From Shinisaurus crocodilurus (lineage: Eukaryota > Chordata > Lepidosauria > Squamata > Shinisauridae), in assembly GCA_021292165.1 (NCBI GenBank), contig CM037876.1:40782575-40846574 (forward strand): a stretch of 64,000 bases of DNA, given 5' to 3'. Position numbers and translations under genes: made by a program. Below, piece by piece: positions 34,440 to 46,462 of the stretch (position 1 is the first letter of the stretch; each line of letters begins with the position of its first letter). Under the pieces are notes generated by a model, which had not been told where the DNA came from, searched no databases, and worked only from the letters and a program-made list of their open reading frames with translations.

Positions 34440-35435
34440 CAACAAAAAGATGTTGGGGTAGGGGAGATTTTGTTATTTTTATCATAGTCATACTGTCCAT
34501 CTTGTAGCTTGGTACAGACTAAATATGTCTATATTGCTTGTGACAGGAAATATGGAGCTGGGGCACCAACTGGTCTCTTTGAGAGTTACCTGTGGAGTCC
34601 CAGTGGCCCAAAGAAATACCCGAGAGTTTGGGTTCCTCAGGAGATCAGTTCCCATCTCTTCCTACAAAGTCTGTCTTGATCTACTCTGGGCCCTGATGAA
34701 ACATCTAGTTTAACTGAGAGACAGTGGCCAGGTCCCTGCATCATGTCATCAGTCAACTGTGAAACAGCTATCCTAAGATTGTTCCAATTTGGTTTAAAAA
34801 ATCCATCTGTACAGGCATCAGGGGCACAAGTTAAAGCAAGTTTTTCATGTAGTTTGAAGATTTAGATATCTGAACTGGTTCACTGTTCTTTTAATCACAA
34901 GATTAAAAACAAACCAAAAAAGAAAAGAAAAGAAAAGAAAAAGAAATCTCATATCCCTTTAACTTCAAATAAACAACATTCATATTTGGTTCAATTAAAA
35001 GAGGGATAGATCTTCAGCCTGGATCTTCTTCACATGTTCAGTTTGTTCCTGCTTTTATTAAAAGAGAAGAAAATGTTTCTTTTGTTCTGAGAACCTCCTT
35101 TTCTCTATAGTAGGATCAAAGGGAATTTGTATCTTCAGCTCTTCCCAAGTTTGCAGTCTCTAATGGTTATAACTTCTAGACTTCTCTCCTGGCATCTACT
35201 TATTATGCATACAGTTTCCTATAGTTCATGATTCTTTGAAAGATCATAATGTTTCCTAAATAGCAAAATGTAGTAACTAAACAAATGAAGAATGGTGTTG
35301 AGCCCCTGATGTTTCCAAATACTCTAAGAGCTTGGTCCTAAAGAGCCATTTATGTTTCTAAATAGTCTATCAGCTTGATCTTAAGGAAGTACTTTGGCTA
35401 CAGTATTTCAAGAAAACATTTACAACCTGGAGTTA
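34440..35435. other. Unique DNA, no feature assigned
   Basis: Contains a short (AAAAG)n run at about 34917-34945 and no gene. 35940-36460 and 36712-36945 are also plain. Confidence 0.5.
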
Positions 35436-35439
35436 AAGG

Positions 35440-35935
35440 GGAGATCCTATGCACAACAAGGCAGATATCTTCCTTCCTTCATATAAAGATTTCTATCCCA
35501 CCCTTTGCATTACTCAGGGCGCCTTACATCACTTTATGGAATCCTTGCCTTCTTCCAACTTCTCATATTCATTTATTGAAAATATTTATATCTCTTGGTG
35601 TGTGTGTTTTATTCATAAGGTCTCCAAGGCAACTTACTAATCAAACATCAATAATAACGTAAAGTATAAATAAACATCCACACTATGATAGCAGAATCAA
35701 ACAGTTCTAAATGCCAGGGGAAGAAGACAAGGTGTTATCTGGTGCCTAAACACCAATAGCATATATGCCTGAGAAATCAGTCTGGGAAGGAAGTTCTGCA
35801 ACTGGGGGACCACCACAGAGAAGGCCCCATCCCTGGTAATCATCCACCTCACCTTCAAAGTCAGCACATCTGGACAAAAACTTTGTCTCCTATTACACAT
35901 TCTAAATCATCAACAAGCAATACATTATATGAGGA
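35440..35935 (-). mobile_element. Probable LINE 3' end, decayed
   Basis: On the minus strand KVRWMITRDGAFSVVVPQLQNFLP (35780-35860) resembles the end of an L2-like ORF2, where KRAFSVVAPxLWNxLP is typical. The assignment is tentative. Confidence 0.45.
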
Positions 35936-36465
35936 TTGGAAACATACCTACCATTCCCACACTGACCTCTGCACATCCACCTGGAGGTATGTGTTCAGCC
36001 TCTTTGAAGGCATTCAAATGAATGTATAGAAAATGGAAACAGGGCCCAGTGCCATAATACTAGTGGCCCTTGCTGTCTAATTTTTCCTTGAAAATCTGAA
36101 ACAGGACTTTAGCAAATGTTACTCTGATTAGGTTAGGTGTTTCCTCCTCATTACTCATTCTGACAGACAGATGTGCACATTAGCCCTAAGTTCTGACATT
36201 CTGGGAGATATGGGTCTCCGTATATCAGGCCTATATTTCTGTGACAAAGTAATATTCTTGAGATGAATTTCAACTGCCTAAGCTGTTTTTAATATAAAAG
36301 CTATACATACAGAACATTTATCTGAAAGCTAAGATTTGCTGTACAGCAGTGGCTTGTTGTTCATGATAGTCATCGGATATCTTACCTCTGCTTTCAGTGA
36401 GAGAGAGGGGAACAAGCCATGAGCATACCATTCAGTTACACCCAGAATATTTACATAATGAAACA

Positions 36466-36708
36466 TTTATTTATTTATTTATTTATTATATTTATACCCC
36501 ACCTTTTTTCCTGCAAGGAACCCAAGGCAGCTTACATAGTCCTCCTCCTCTCCATGTTATCCTCACAACAACCCTGTGAGGTAGGTTAGGCTGAGAGTCA
36601 GTGACTGGCCCAAAGTCACCCAGTGAGTTTCATGGCCAAGCAGGGACTAGAACCTGGATCTCCTGAGTCCCAGTCCAACACTCTAACCACTACGCCACAC
36701 TGGCTCTC
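36466..36708 (-). mobile_element. tRNA-derived SINE (Sauria/Squam1 type)
   Basis: A near-intact copy in reverse, from the (TTTA)n tail to tacgccacactggctctc, with inverse B box gggactagaacctgga. Confidence 0.88.
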
Positions 36709-36948
36709 TAGGTCCTGTATGATTATGCTTCTAAAGTGTGAGGAGAGAGATCCATTAAAATGGGAACACACCAGACTGTACAGGCCATAGAATCAAAACA
36801 CATTGACAACCTGGAATTAAAAGGGAGATCCTATACACAACAGGGCAGATTCCTTCCTTCCTTTTTTCCTTCTTTCCTTATATAAAGATTTCTGTCTCAG
36901 AAAGTACAAAGTGCATTACTCAGGCCATAGATATGAACTTTTTTTAGG

Positions 36949-37371
36949 GATGTATGAGAAATTAATTTCAGATTGGTTTTGATCAGCATTTACCCAGTTT
37001 TTGCACCTTCTGGACTCTGGACTGAACACAGACACAGACCAAATCTGCGGTTGGAGTCTGTACATTTCTGAGCTTGCAATGCAATTCGTAGACCAAAAGA
37101 AATGTGCTGGACATTTGAATGCATACGTTTGAAAAATGTGCACAAATATGCTTTAATCAATGGGAGAACAACGCGTGTATTTGAAAGATGTGCACAATTG
37201 ATGTGTACATTTGGAAGAACATGCACAAAAATACATATGGACTTTCATGCAAAAAGAAAGAAAGAAAGCTCGCAATCTGATATGGATTCAAAAGTCAGAA
37301 CAAGGTTTAGGATGGAATTTGGAGAACTACAGTGAGCTTGCCTTTTGCTGATTTGCACATCCCTGTTCAGA
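36949..37371 (+). mobile_element. MITE of the AGGGATGTATGAG family with both ends present
   Basis: This copy runs from agggatgtatgagaaat to atttgcacatccct, so the terminal inverted repeat AGGGATGTxxGA/ATxxGCACATCCCT is visible. The core has the usual aaaaatgtgcac units. I could not find a convincing 8-bp duplication. Confidence 0.8.
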
Positions 37372-37761
37372 TGGGGATGTGTGAATTAAGCCCTTAATAA
37401 AGCTTATTAATAAACCGTTAAACAATTGTGGCAACATTCAAATCCTGCTGGAGCACCGTGACGAGCTGGGAGTGGGGATCACTGAACTGCAGGTTCCTGA
37501 AGGTAGCATTGCATGCGATGCTTATCCCATGGAAGAATACCACAGGGCCAGGGCCGGTGCAAGACAGTTTGGTGCCCTAGGCAAGATCTGATATTTAGCG
37601 CCCCCCCCTTCCTACTGCCCATTATGAAAGTCAATTGGCAAAACCTAAAAAAATTATTATCATAAACATTGACAAACATACATAAAATACATGTTGATGC
37701 AGTACCAATTTGCTATATAGAAAAATTCCTGGTGAAGTGTGACAGAAACTACATTTAATGT

Positions 37762-37869
37762 TTAAAACTTCATTTTCCTTGCCTTTTTCTTGGCAAACTG
37801 GCAAACCATTTCTTTAATGTCTAAAGAAGATGCTAACTGAGATTCAATTGAAACGGTTGCCAAGCCATT
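37762..37869 (-). pseudogene. hAT transposase C-terminal tail
   Basis: On the minus strand this reads NGLATVSIESQLASSLDI, continues through MVCQFAKKKARKMKF and ends in TAA. The pattern LA-x-xSIE followed by a lysine/arginine-rich AKKKARK end resembles the extreme C-terminus of hAT (ZMYM1-like/hAT-5-like) transposases, just after the hAT dimerisation domain. Only 35 residues remain before a CR1 fragment interrupts the sequence. It lies about 210 bp inside the left terminus of the hAT element, where the end of its transposase would be expected. The assignment comes from pattern recognition and needs a profile search. Confidence 0.65.
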
Positions 37870-38504
37870 CCTCTAGTTTCCTGCATTGAGCAGGGGGATG
37901 CTCCTTGTAGGCCCCTTCCAACTCTATGAATGTATATCTAATGTATAACATTCATGAGTCCCGCTCCCAAACTCCTCTCCATTTGAGCCAGCCATGGCCC
38001 CACAGCCTTCTCCAAACTAGATGTGGGAGGCTGACACCACCACCAGCCCTGGAAATTTGAACTCTGCTGAGGGCTAAAGTAGACAAAACCTGTTTTACAT
38101 TTCAGACCCCACAGCATTCCTCCAATTGTCTTTCTACTTGCATGCCTTTGACAAGCTAAGTTCCCCTTAACTTTGGGTTCAGGTGATCCAATGTCTGATG
38201 AAATCCAAGATCACATGCTTGTACTTTCAGTGGACACGGCAATCCTGTTTGGTGCTTAGTATTTGTTCAGTTTTGTACAGAAATTTTAAAAGAATCCCCC
38301 CCCCCTTTTGCTTTGTTTTCCATCTTGCCTGATGGAAGTTTGGAAAACCTGAAAGCTTGCAGATTATTTTGAGATCTTTAAGTTGACCTAACAGAGGTAT
38401 TCCAGTGATATGGATTTTGGAAATTTTATTTTAAAAGAACTGTCACCTTCCAAGGGCAAAGGGGAGAATATTTCTTAGATGTTGAATCATAATCAGATCA
38501 GCAA

Positions 38505-38605
38505 AGGAGATGTTTTTTGGCCTACAACTCCCAGCATGCCCCAGCCAGCATGCTGGGAGTTGTAAGCCAAAAACATCTGGGAACCCAAGGTTGGAGAACA
38601 CTGGG
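38505..38605. mobile_element. Small palindromic MITE inside the 2.1-kb hAT
   Basis: The text ggcctacaactcccagcatg pairs with catgctgggagttgtaagcc. It belongs to the same palindrome family as 7813 and 62703. A second worn piece lies at 38655-38700. Confidence 0.7.
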
Positions 38606-38779
38606 CTAGCAACCGCGAGTGCTGGCTAGAGCGGACTCCATTTAGACATAAAAAGAACCCTGCCACCACTCCCAGCATTCCCCAGCCAGCTTGGCAAAGG
38701 CCGCTCACAGACAAATAGGATGCAAGCATGCAAAAGAGCAGAGAGATGTAGAAGAACGACTGGTTGGGGGCCGGCAGGG

Positions 38780-39400
38780 AATGACACGACCACCTCACAT
38801 CAGAGGCATCTGCGGGCGGTCGAGGCGCTGCCCTTCAGCGGAGTATCCCGCGGTTGCTCCTGGCAACCAGATGCAGCACAGACTCCTCCGGAGCCGTCGG
38901 ACTTTCTAGCGCCCGCCGCCGCTTCTCAACCACGCGCGGGGCCCGGGCAGCGCAGCCGCGGAAAGAGGCCGCTGGCCTCGGCTCCTGTGCCCTGGGCGAC
39001 TCAGCTGCACAGGCAGGGCGCCTGTCCCTTTAAAAGGCCTCCCCGCCTCCATGCTCTGGGCAGCAGCGGAGAGCAGCAGAAAGGCGTGTGGGCAGGAGCT
39101 TCCTTACCGCCCAAGCAAGCCCTCGGCCCGAAGACATCCGGGTGGCTCTCGCCCCCAAAGACGCCCAGCCTCTGCGTGTGCCCCCCCTTTTTTAATCCTC
39201 CGTGCAGAGAGAGTCAGGGAGTTGCGGGGGGCTGGGCTGGCGGGGGAAGCCCTAGCGTATCTCCGATCTCGCCAGGACTTGGGGAGCGGCGCGCAGAGGG
39301 TGCGCAGCCCTCCGTGGACCAGATTCGGCTGGAGGTTCTCCCCCCCCCCGGAAGTAAAAGGCGTAAAAAATTGAAAACATCTCTCTGTCCAGACTGACCT
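38780..39400. other. CpG-rich cargo region inside the 2.1-kb hAT
   Basis: This stretch is dense in CpG and GC boxes (for example gggcgcctgtccc and the ccgccgccgc run), unlike the AT-rich flanks. An open frame of 225 codons (38720-39397, plus strand) crosses it, but the translation is low-complexity P/S/R/G-rich and matches no family I know. It could be the promoter of the hAT element or a captured CpG-island promoter. I do not call a gene. Confidence 0.5.
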
Positions 39401-40589
39401 GGTATGGTGGGGGCAGAGTGCTGGAGGGAGGGGACATTTCCGCAGGAAGCGGCCATCCCAGGGAGCAAATTATTTATTTTAATTGTATTTTTGCTCCCGG
39501 GCGGAGGCACTTGCTGGATTTCGTGCCTCAGGTGCAAAAATACCTTGACTGTCTCTGGGTTCTACGCTGTATTTCCCCCCCAAGGCGTTTTTGGTGCCTC
39601 CTTTAGCCCTGCGCCCTAGGCAGCTGCCTAGTTGGCCTAATGGTAGCACCGGCCCTGCACAGGGCCCCACCTTGTCCTAGTGACCTTTAAAATATAGATG
39701 AAACTGCTGGGAGGGATCCTTTTTCAGTGTGGTGCACACAGTATCATTGATATGTTGATGAAAGATAAAATCATTGTTATTTGTCCTGGCCTTTTAATTT
39801 CTCCATTATTTCATATGCTTTTTATTTTAGCTTCTATAGTTCATTGCCACCACCCCCCTCTTTGTACATCACTTTGAATATTTATATAGAAGGGGATACA
39901 TAGATGATCAATAATAGTTTGACCATGCAGATGCACTCGCAATGTGTGGATCTCACTGTCTAGATCTGAGCAGCTGCTCCTCTGCCTCTATTCCTTCAGC
40001 TCCTTCTTCCTTCCCTGCTATACTGATAAGATCATCATCATGTGCTTGTGTCTCTGGGTGGCTTCAGGACACACTGAGTCGTGACAGGTGAAAAATAAGG
40101 GGGGGAGTGGTAAAGTGGATCACCTCTGCATAAAATGATTCTTTAAAACTTTATTTCTAGAATGCATCTTAAAACAATGTCACTTAACTTGAATCCTTTC
40201 AATCAGAACACAATCAGACACAATTATTCAATTTAAACTGTCAGCAACATGAAACGATACCAGTTGTAGGTTATCATGTTTCCTTTGTGAATGCGCCTTG
40301 AAAAGAAAATCTTCACCAGAGTGTTTCATGGAAGGCAAATAAAATGACAGTGGATTGTAAAGAAGAAAACCTTCAAAATACAGATGTTTTATTAAATAAA
40401 TCATCACATTAATGCTTCTCATGCTTCACATCTCAGTCCTCTTTACAAAGGCAGTTCAAGGGTTTATTAATTATTATGCTTTCGTTGAGCAATTGCAGGG
40501 GAGAAGACAGGGTAATGTGCCAAAGGTCAGAAATAGGCCAGTGACTAAGGATGCAGGGAAATTTCCTTTGGTCTTCATTTTTAAGTGAA

Positions 40590-40810
40590 CTGACCTAATT
40601 TGCACTTCCTGAACTAATACGTGGCTTGGATTGCACACCTTTGGATTGTGCACTTCTCCAAATTTCATGATGCAGTTTTCAGCTGAAAAACTGGGTTCAA
40701 AAAAGTGTATATTAAGGAAAGTTGTGTACAAAAATGCATATATTAGGGAAAGCTGCATACAAACTGCACATGTTAGGGAAAGTTGTATATGAAAAAAATG
40801 TGAGCTTTGA
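40590..40810 (-). mobile_element. Partial aaaatgtgc-type MITE
   Basis: Several ttagggaaagtt...aaaaatgca units occur in tandem, like the cores of the AGGGATGTATGAG MITEs, but the ends are not clear. A (CA)n run follows at 40826-40843. Confidence 0.4.
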
Positions 40811-40825
40811 TATGGTTTTCTAAAC

Positions 40826-40843
40826 ACACACACACACACACAC
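40826..40843. repeat. (CA)n microsatellite
   Basis: About nine CA units. Confidence 0.9.
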
Positions 40844-41794
40844 AATCACAGACTGATGCAGATATTGTACAGAACAGAAGTATGACTGGATACATGCAGA
40901 ACTGACACATCCTGGATATATAGACTGATTTGTCAAACCCTATAACTAACAGCCCCAAACAGGAATGATTGTGGGTCTTTTGAGCCATCTTGCTCCACTC
41001 CAAAGAAGATCTATTATTATTAAATACTGCTAAAGTATAGAATTATCACAACAATGTGGAATCTGAAACTATTTACACATTCAAGAACGTCTTGTAAAAA
41101 ATAACATTGAATGCTATATAGAAGCCAATGGAGATGTTCAAAAAATGCCCCATTCCTCCCCCCCAAACGGAACTTAGACTCACCATTCTAAAGCTACAAC
41201 AAGGTTTAACAGCTTATCTTTATCTTTCTTCCTGACTCCTTATTGCGAAACAGACCCCAAAACCCTCAGCATTCTAAAGGTGTGATCGTGTCATCGAAAC
41301 TATGTTAGGAATGAAAAAAGTGAAGGCTGAATTAAATTACAGATGAAATTGAGACGTGCCAGGTTGAATGAAATGGGTAATAGTAATGGGAAGGGCACAG
41401 AAAGGAAATGAAAAGTGCTCAACAAGAGATGCCATGGGGTTATCAATGGCATGAAACAGAGCAGAAACCCACAAGAGGGGAAGAGTAGCAGGGTGAATGT
41501 ACAAAGCAAGGAACACAGAAAAAGAAATAAGAGCAAGAAAATCACATGAGCTGGACAAGGCACATGTAGACAAACCTCAGGATGATTATAGTATGCAACT
41601 GGTCATTTATGAAAAAAGAATAACAAAGACATCAAAAAAGAAAAAGTGTAGATGCTCATCTGTCATTTTCTTAAATCTTACACATATTCAAAGAACGGGG
41701 TCACGTGTGTTGTCTCTTCCTGTAATATTCCTCTTTCTGCCAGCTTTACCCCTGACCTTCCCATGTTGAGCAGAAAGACTCAAGGGGAAACTAC

Positions 41795-42371
41795 AGAATC
41801 ATAGGTAGAGTTGGAAAGGGGCCCATAAGACCAACGAGTCCAACCCCCTGCTCAATGCAGGAACCCAAGTCAAAGCATCCCTGACAGATGACTGTGCAGC
41901 TGCACCTTGAATGCCTCCAGTGTTGGAGAGCCCACTACTTCCCTAGGTAGTTGGTTCCACTGGCATATTGCTCTAACAGGAAATTTTTCCTGATGTCCAG
42001 GCGGAATCTGGCTTCCTGTAACTTGAGCCCATTATTCCGTGTCCTGCACTCGCAATGATCGAGAAGAGATCCTGGCCTTCCTCTTTGTGAGAGCCCTTTA
42101 AGTACTGGAAGAGTGATATCATATCTCCACTCAGTCTTCTCTTCTGAAGGCTTAACATGCCCAGTTCTTTCAGTCTCTCCTCATACGGCTTTGTTTTCAG
42201 TCCCCTAATTATCCTTGATGCCCTCCTCTGAACCCTTTCCAGTTTGTCTACATCCTTCTTAAAGTGTGGTGCCCAGAACTGGACGCAGTACTCAAGATGA
42301 GGCCTCACCAGTGCTGAGAAGAAGGGAACTAGTACTTTCTTGAAGGGGGCCGCAGCATGATGCACTGACCA
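41795..42371 (-). mobile_element. CR1 LINE 3' end
   Basis: An open minus-strand frame encodes [36 protein letters not shown] and [18 protein letters not shown], the CR1 ORF2 C-terminus. It is 5'-truncated at about 42371 and its 3' end has agaatcatag at 41797. The last 30 codons are frameshifted. Confidence 0.9.
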
Positions 42372-43129
42372 ACATCGCCAGCTCCTCAGTTGTTGTTTTT
42401 TTTTGCCCCATTATGTACCGGTATACTTATCTGTCTGACTCCATCTTTGGAGATGAGATGGTACAGCACAGTTCTCCCTTAACTATTTTTCATGCTCTTT
42501 TTATTACTTTTTCAATGGGCAGTTTTACAAAATGTTAGAAAAACTGTTCCAGAAAACAACCATGTCATGAAAATAACAGTGGACCCAGAGTTGGCTCAAG
42601 GTGTGAAATTTTTAAATGGGCTATGTGAAGTAGCAGCAGAGCCACTTGGGTACACACAACAGCTCTGAATTCATTTATTTTTGTTTCGAGACTGCACAAC
42701 CATAGTTGAAGTCTTGAAAACTGCTTATAGAGAGCAGATAACCACATTTGGCATTGCATGAAGAAGTGGAAAAGGAGAGACTTGCAATTTTGTTTCCCTT
42801 GGCAGTATTTTAGAGGCTATTGTAGCATATGATAAATACTGTACCACTAATACTTTTTAAGTTCTATATTTAGTCGTTTTCATTCTAATAATGTACAAAC
42901 ATGATATACATTTTTTTGTTGTTGTTGAATGTGAAAAGGAGCTGAATACGGAACCGCTACGATCCAGGGACACCGCTGCTGGAAGGAACAGCATCCAGGA
43001 AGGAACATTCTTTCTTCTAAAAATATGTCAAAATACCTTACAAAAATATTTCTCCAGCTGTGGTTAATCCTCCTCCTCCTCCTATATAGTGCTTCTCCTA
43101 GGTGCTCAAAACAGTCCACATCCTTTAAA

Positions 43130-43400
43130 TTAGAGGACCGCCTTCTCCAACAAGAATCTGCCGGCTTATTAAGATTACCCTAAGAGGCCTTTCCCCAGTT
43201 TTTCCTGCCATTGAAGGTGAGATGGGTTTCAGTTGTGGCACCCTGCCTTTGGAATGCTCTCCCCTAGGAGGCTCACCTATTGCCACGGCTGATACTGCTT
43301 TTTCACTGCCAGGTGAAGTCCTTTAATTTGATAATGCTTTCAGATCTTTTTAGTCCTTCAGCTCTGCTTTAACCAGGACTGGGCTGAACTTTCAACAGTT
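43130..43400 (+). mobile_element. L2-type LINE 3' fragment
   Basis: Broken frames give LEDRLLQQESAG and PCLWNALP-like sequence, the end of L2 ORF2. The Sauria-type SINE fragment follows at 43504. Confidence 0.6.
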
Positions 43401-43503
43401 GAAATGTTCAGCCCAAATTTGGTGGAGGGTACAAAAGAGCAGGGTAGAAGGAGGTCAGATGCAAAGGAGGTAAAACTGTCTCCCCACTTTGTGTTTTGTG
43501 GTA

Positions 43504-43583
43504 AGGAGGATGAGGATTATGTAAGCTGCCTTGGGGTCCTTGCAGGAAAAAGGTGGGATATAAATATAATTAATACAATAATA
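43504..43583 (+). mobile_element. SINE 3' fragment (Sauria/Squam1 type)
   Basis: Only the 3' part, aggattatgtaagctgcctt to ggtgggatataaatataat, is present. Confidence 0.75.
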
Positions 43584-43915
43584 TATGAGTAATGAATAAG
43601 GTGGGGAGCTCCTGCAGGTCTGATTGCCTAGTGGCTGCCTTTTTGGTTTTCCCAGAATGCCCTGTTCCAAAGCAACTTCAGGGGGGGGGATAAAGGCATC
43701 AGCCACACAAAATGTGATGACCACCAGTGGTCATATTCACACTACAGATGTAAACTGGATTTGTTCTTGTTGCTGTTCGAAGGAAACCCCAGGAATGGTT
43801 GTTCATCATGCAACCTGAAAAGGTTATGGTATCAGCCATATGACACCCTCAAAAAGAAGACAGGGATGCAACAGGGATGTAATGAGATGTGATTAATGCT
43901 GGTAGCCAGATGCAC

Positions 43916-43918
<3 letters not shown>

Positions 43919-43998
<80 letters not shown>
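43919..43998. repeat. Compound (GT)n(GA)n microsatellite
   Basis: About sixteen GT units change directly to about twenty-three GA units, next to an L2 fragment. Confidence 0.95.
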
Positions 43999-43999
<1 letters not shown>

Positions 44000-44002
<3 letters not shown>

Positions 44003-44375
44003 ACCTGGTCACTATCATGCATACCTTAGTAACATCCAGGTTAGATTACTGTAACAAGCTGTACATGAGTGTGCAGTAGAAATGCAACTGGAAAATACAA
44101 ATAAGAGTGCAGGTATGTGAGGCAGGATCTTTTTGGCTATTGCACCAAGCTCAACTCTCTCCCATGGGAGGTCCTCCTCTCTCCTGGCCTTCCAGTGTCA
44201 AACCTAAGGCTGTTTTGTTTCATGGGGCTTTGGGGGTAGGGTGTTAATGTTCTGCCAGTGCATTTGCCCCATTGGTTTTTGTTGTTTGGTTCTCTTTCCT
44301 GTCCTGGTTGATTTTTATTACTGTTTTTATTGCATCTGGTTGTTTTTTGCTTAACTTTGAAATCTTGGAAGCTGC
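44000..44375 (+). mobile_element. L2-type LINE 3' fragment
   Basis: LVTIMHTLVTSRLDYCNKLY (about 44008-44067) is the L2 SRLDYCN block. A 3' UTR-like T-rich end follows to about 44375, where a GC-rich element begins. Confidence 0.65.
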
Positions 44376-44381
44376 TGTCTG

Positions 44382-44722
44382 ATGTTACTTTGTTGCCAAA
44401 AAATCCTCCATCCAGGCTGGACCCCGCCCATGCCCAGTTTTGGCAGGGGAACCAGGGCAACAGGACTTAAACAGCCCTGTTGCCCTGGTTTCCCCCACCA
44501 AAAACAGAGCGCGGGGGTCCAGCGCGACGGAGCAGGGTCCCGTCGCGTCACTTCCGCCGCGCCGGACGTGACGGGACAGGACCAGCGGACAGCGAGACAG
44601 GCTCTCCACTCTGTAGAGAACCTGCAGGTAAAGCCCATGCGGGTGGCTGAGAGCCTGCGCAGACATGAGCAGGCCCAGTTCGGGCCTCACTCGTGTCCGT
44701 CGGGCTGCTCGGGCACATCCCT
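44382..44722. mobile_element. GC-rich hAT-like element, left end unclear
   Basis: It contains an inverted pair around 44448-44495 (accagggcaacagg ... ccctgttgccctggt) and a CpG-rich arm with gcgtcacttccgccgcgcc, a block also present in 49884-50925. It ends gggcacatcccta directly against the CR1 copy. No left terminus was found. Confidence 0.5.
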
Positions 44723-44725
44723 AAA

Positions 44726-46462
44726 GAAAGGTAGCGTTGGAAGGGGCCTACATGGCCATCAAGTCCAACCCCCTGCTCAATGCAGGAATCCAGGTCAAAG
44801 CATCCCTGACAGATGGCTGTCCAGCCATACCTTGAATGCCTCCAGAGTGGGAGAGCCCACCACCTCCCTAGGTAGTTGGTTCCATTGTCTTATTGCTCTG
44901 ACAGTCAGGAAATTTTTCCTGATGTTTAGGCGGAATCTGGGTTCCTGTAACTTGAGCCCATTATTCCATGTCCTGCAAACTGGGATGATCGAGAAGAGAT
45001 CCTGGCCCTCCTCTGTGTGACAACCCTTTAAGTACCGGAAGAGTGCTATCATATCTCCCCTCAGTCTCCTCTTCTGAAGGCTAAACATGCCCACTTCTTT
45101 CAGTCTCTCCTCATAGGGCCTTGTTTCCAGTCCCTTTATCATCCTTGTTGCCCTCCTCTGAACCCTCTCCAGTTTGTCTATGTCCTTCCTAAAGTGTGGT
45201 GCCCAGAACTGGACTCAGTACTCAAGATGAGGCCTAGCCAGTGCTAAAGGGGAATTATCACTTCACGCGATTTGGAAGCTATGCTTCTATTAATTCAGCC
45301 CAAAATAGCATTTGCCTTCTTTGCAGCCACATCGCATTGCTGGCTCATATTCAGTTTGGAATCTACCACAATTCTCACTCGTTGTTTTGTTGAGCCAAGT
45401 GTCCCCCATTCTGTAACTCTGCATTTGGTTTCCTTTCCCTAGGTGCAGCACTTGGCATTTATCCCTATTAAATTTCATTCTGTTGTTTTCAGCCCAGCGC
45501 TCCAGTCTATCAAGATCGCTTTGAATTTTGTTTCTGTCTTCCAGAGTATTAGCTGTTCCACCCAACTTTGTGTCATCTGCAAATTTGATAAGCATTCCCT
45601 GCACCTCCTCATCCAAGTCATTAATAAAAATGTTGAAGAGCACTGGGCCCAGGACCGAGCCCTGTGGTACCCCGCTCATTACCTCTCCCCAGTTTGAGAA
45701 GGAACCATTGATAAGCACTCTTTGAGTCCGATTCTATAGCCAATTGTGGATCCACCTGATAGTTGTTCCATCTAGCCCACTTTTAGCCAGCTTGCTAATC
45801 AGGATATCATGCATGAGGCACTTTGTTGAAAGCTTTGCTGAAGTCCAGATATATTATGTCCACAGCATTCCCACAGTCGACAAAGGAGATTACCCGATCA
45901 AAAAATGAGATCAGATTAGTCTGGCAGGATTTGTTCTTGACAAATCCATGCTGGCTTCTAGTAATCACTGCATTGCTTTAAAGGTGCTTGCAGACTGACT
46001 TTATAATCTGCTCCAAAATTTTCCCAGGGATTGATGTCAGACTGACTGGCCTATAGTGCCCAGGTTTCTCCTTCTTGCCCTTTTTGAAGATGGGAACAAC
46101 ATTTGCCCTCCTCCACTCATCTGGCACTTCACCTGTCCTCCATGATTTCTCAAAGATAATAGACAGTGGTTCTGAGAGTTCTTCTGCCAGTTCCTTTATT
46201 ACTCTAGGATGCAGCTCATCAGGCCCTGGAGATTTAAACTCGTTCAGAGTAATCAGGTGCTCCTTGACCATTTGCCTATCAATCTCAAGCTGCAATCCTG
46301 CCCCTTCAGTCTGCACTTCAGGTTTGCCAGGGGGGTCATAGACCCTCTTTTGGGAGAAGACCGAGCCGAAGTAGGAATTGAACACTTCTGCCTTTTCTTT
46401 GTCTTTTGTTATCAATTTGCCATCCTCATTGCATAGTTGAACCACCATTTCTTTCCTCTGTC
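44726..46462 (-). mobile_element. CR1 LINE, 1.7 kb, with reverse-transcriptase remnants
   Basis: In order on the minus strand: EVFNSYFGSVFSQKR, FKSPGPDELHPRVIKEL and GHYRPVSLTSIPGKILEQII (46448-45978), then SGVPQGSVLGPVLFNIFIND and the catalytic FADDTKL (45718-45580), then [19 protein letters not shown] (45142-44795). Together these span much of the CR1 reverse transcriptase. Frameshifts between the three open blocks make it inactive. The 5' end at 46462 folds back on itself (see the inverted repeat at 46413-46518). The 3' end abuts a GC-rich hAT-like element. Confidence 0.92.

Larger units (their letters stand above)
37549..39657 (-). mobile_element. hAT element with transposase remnant and CpG-rich cargo
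   Basis: The termini are perfect 12-bp inverted repeats, CAGGGCCGGTGC, flanked by a perfect 8-bp duplication, cacacagggc-type (cacagggc at 37541-37548 and 39658-39665). The 2109-bp element keeps a hAT transposase C-terminal tail near its left end, so its 3' end is on the left and I call it minus strand. A short CR1 3'-end fragment (about 37871-37940) and a palindromic MITE (about 38505-38600) are inside. The right half (38780-39400) is strongly CpG-rich. Termini and duplication are seen directly. Whether the CpG-rich part is the element's own promoter or a captured host sequence is not resolved. Confidence 0.93.
39666..41790. other. Unique DNA with one MITE fragment
   Basis: Apart from 40590-40843 I see nothing assignable. 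42372-43125 is also plain, ending in a (TCC)n run near 43068-43082. Confidence 0.5.

Noticed and set aside
38720..39397. 225-codon open frame as a gene
   Set aside because: It is low-complexity and GC-driven, overlapped by frames on the other strand, and inside a hAT element. No family match was recognised.
45290..46448. A functional reverse-transcriptase gene
   Set aside because: The motifs are clear, but the ORF is broken into frameshifted blocks and the copy is 5'-truncated, so it is a dead CR1.
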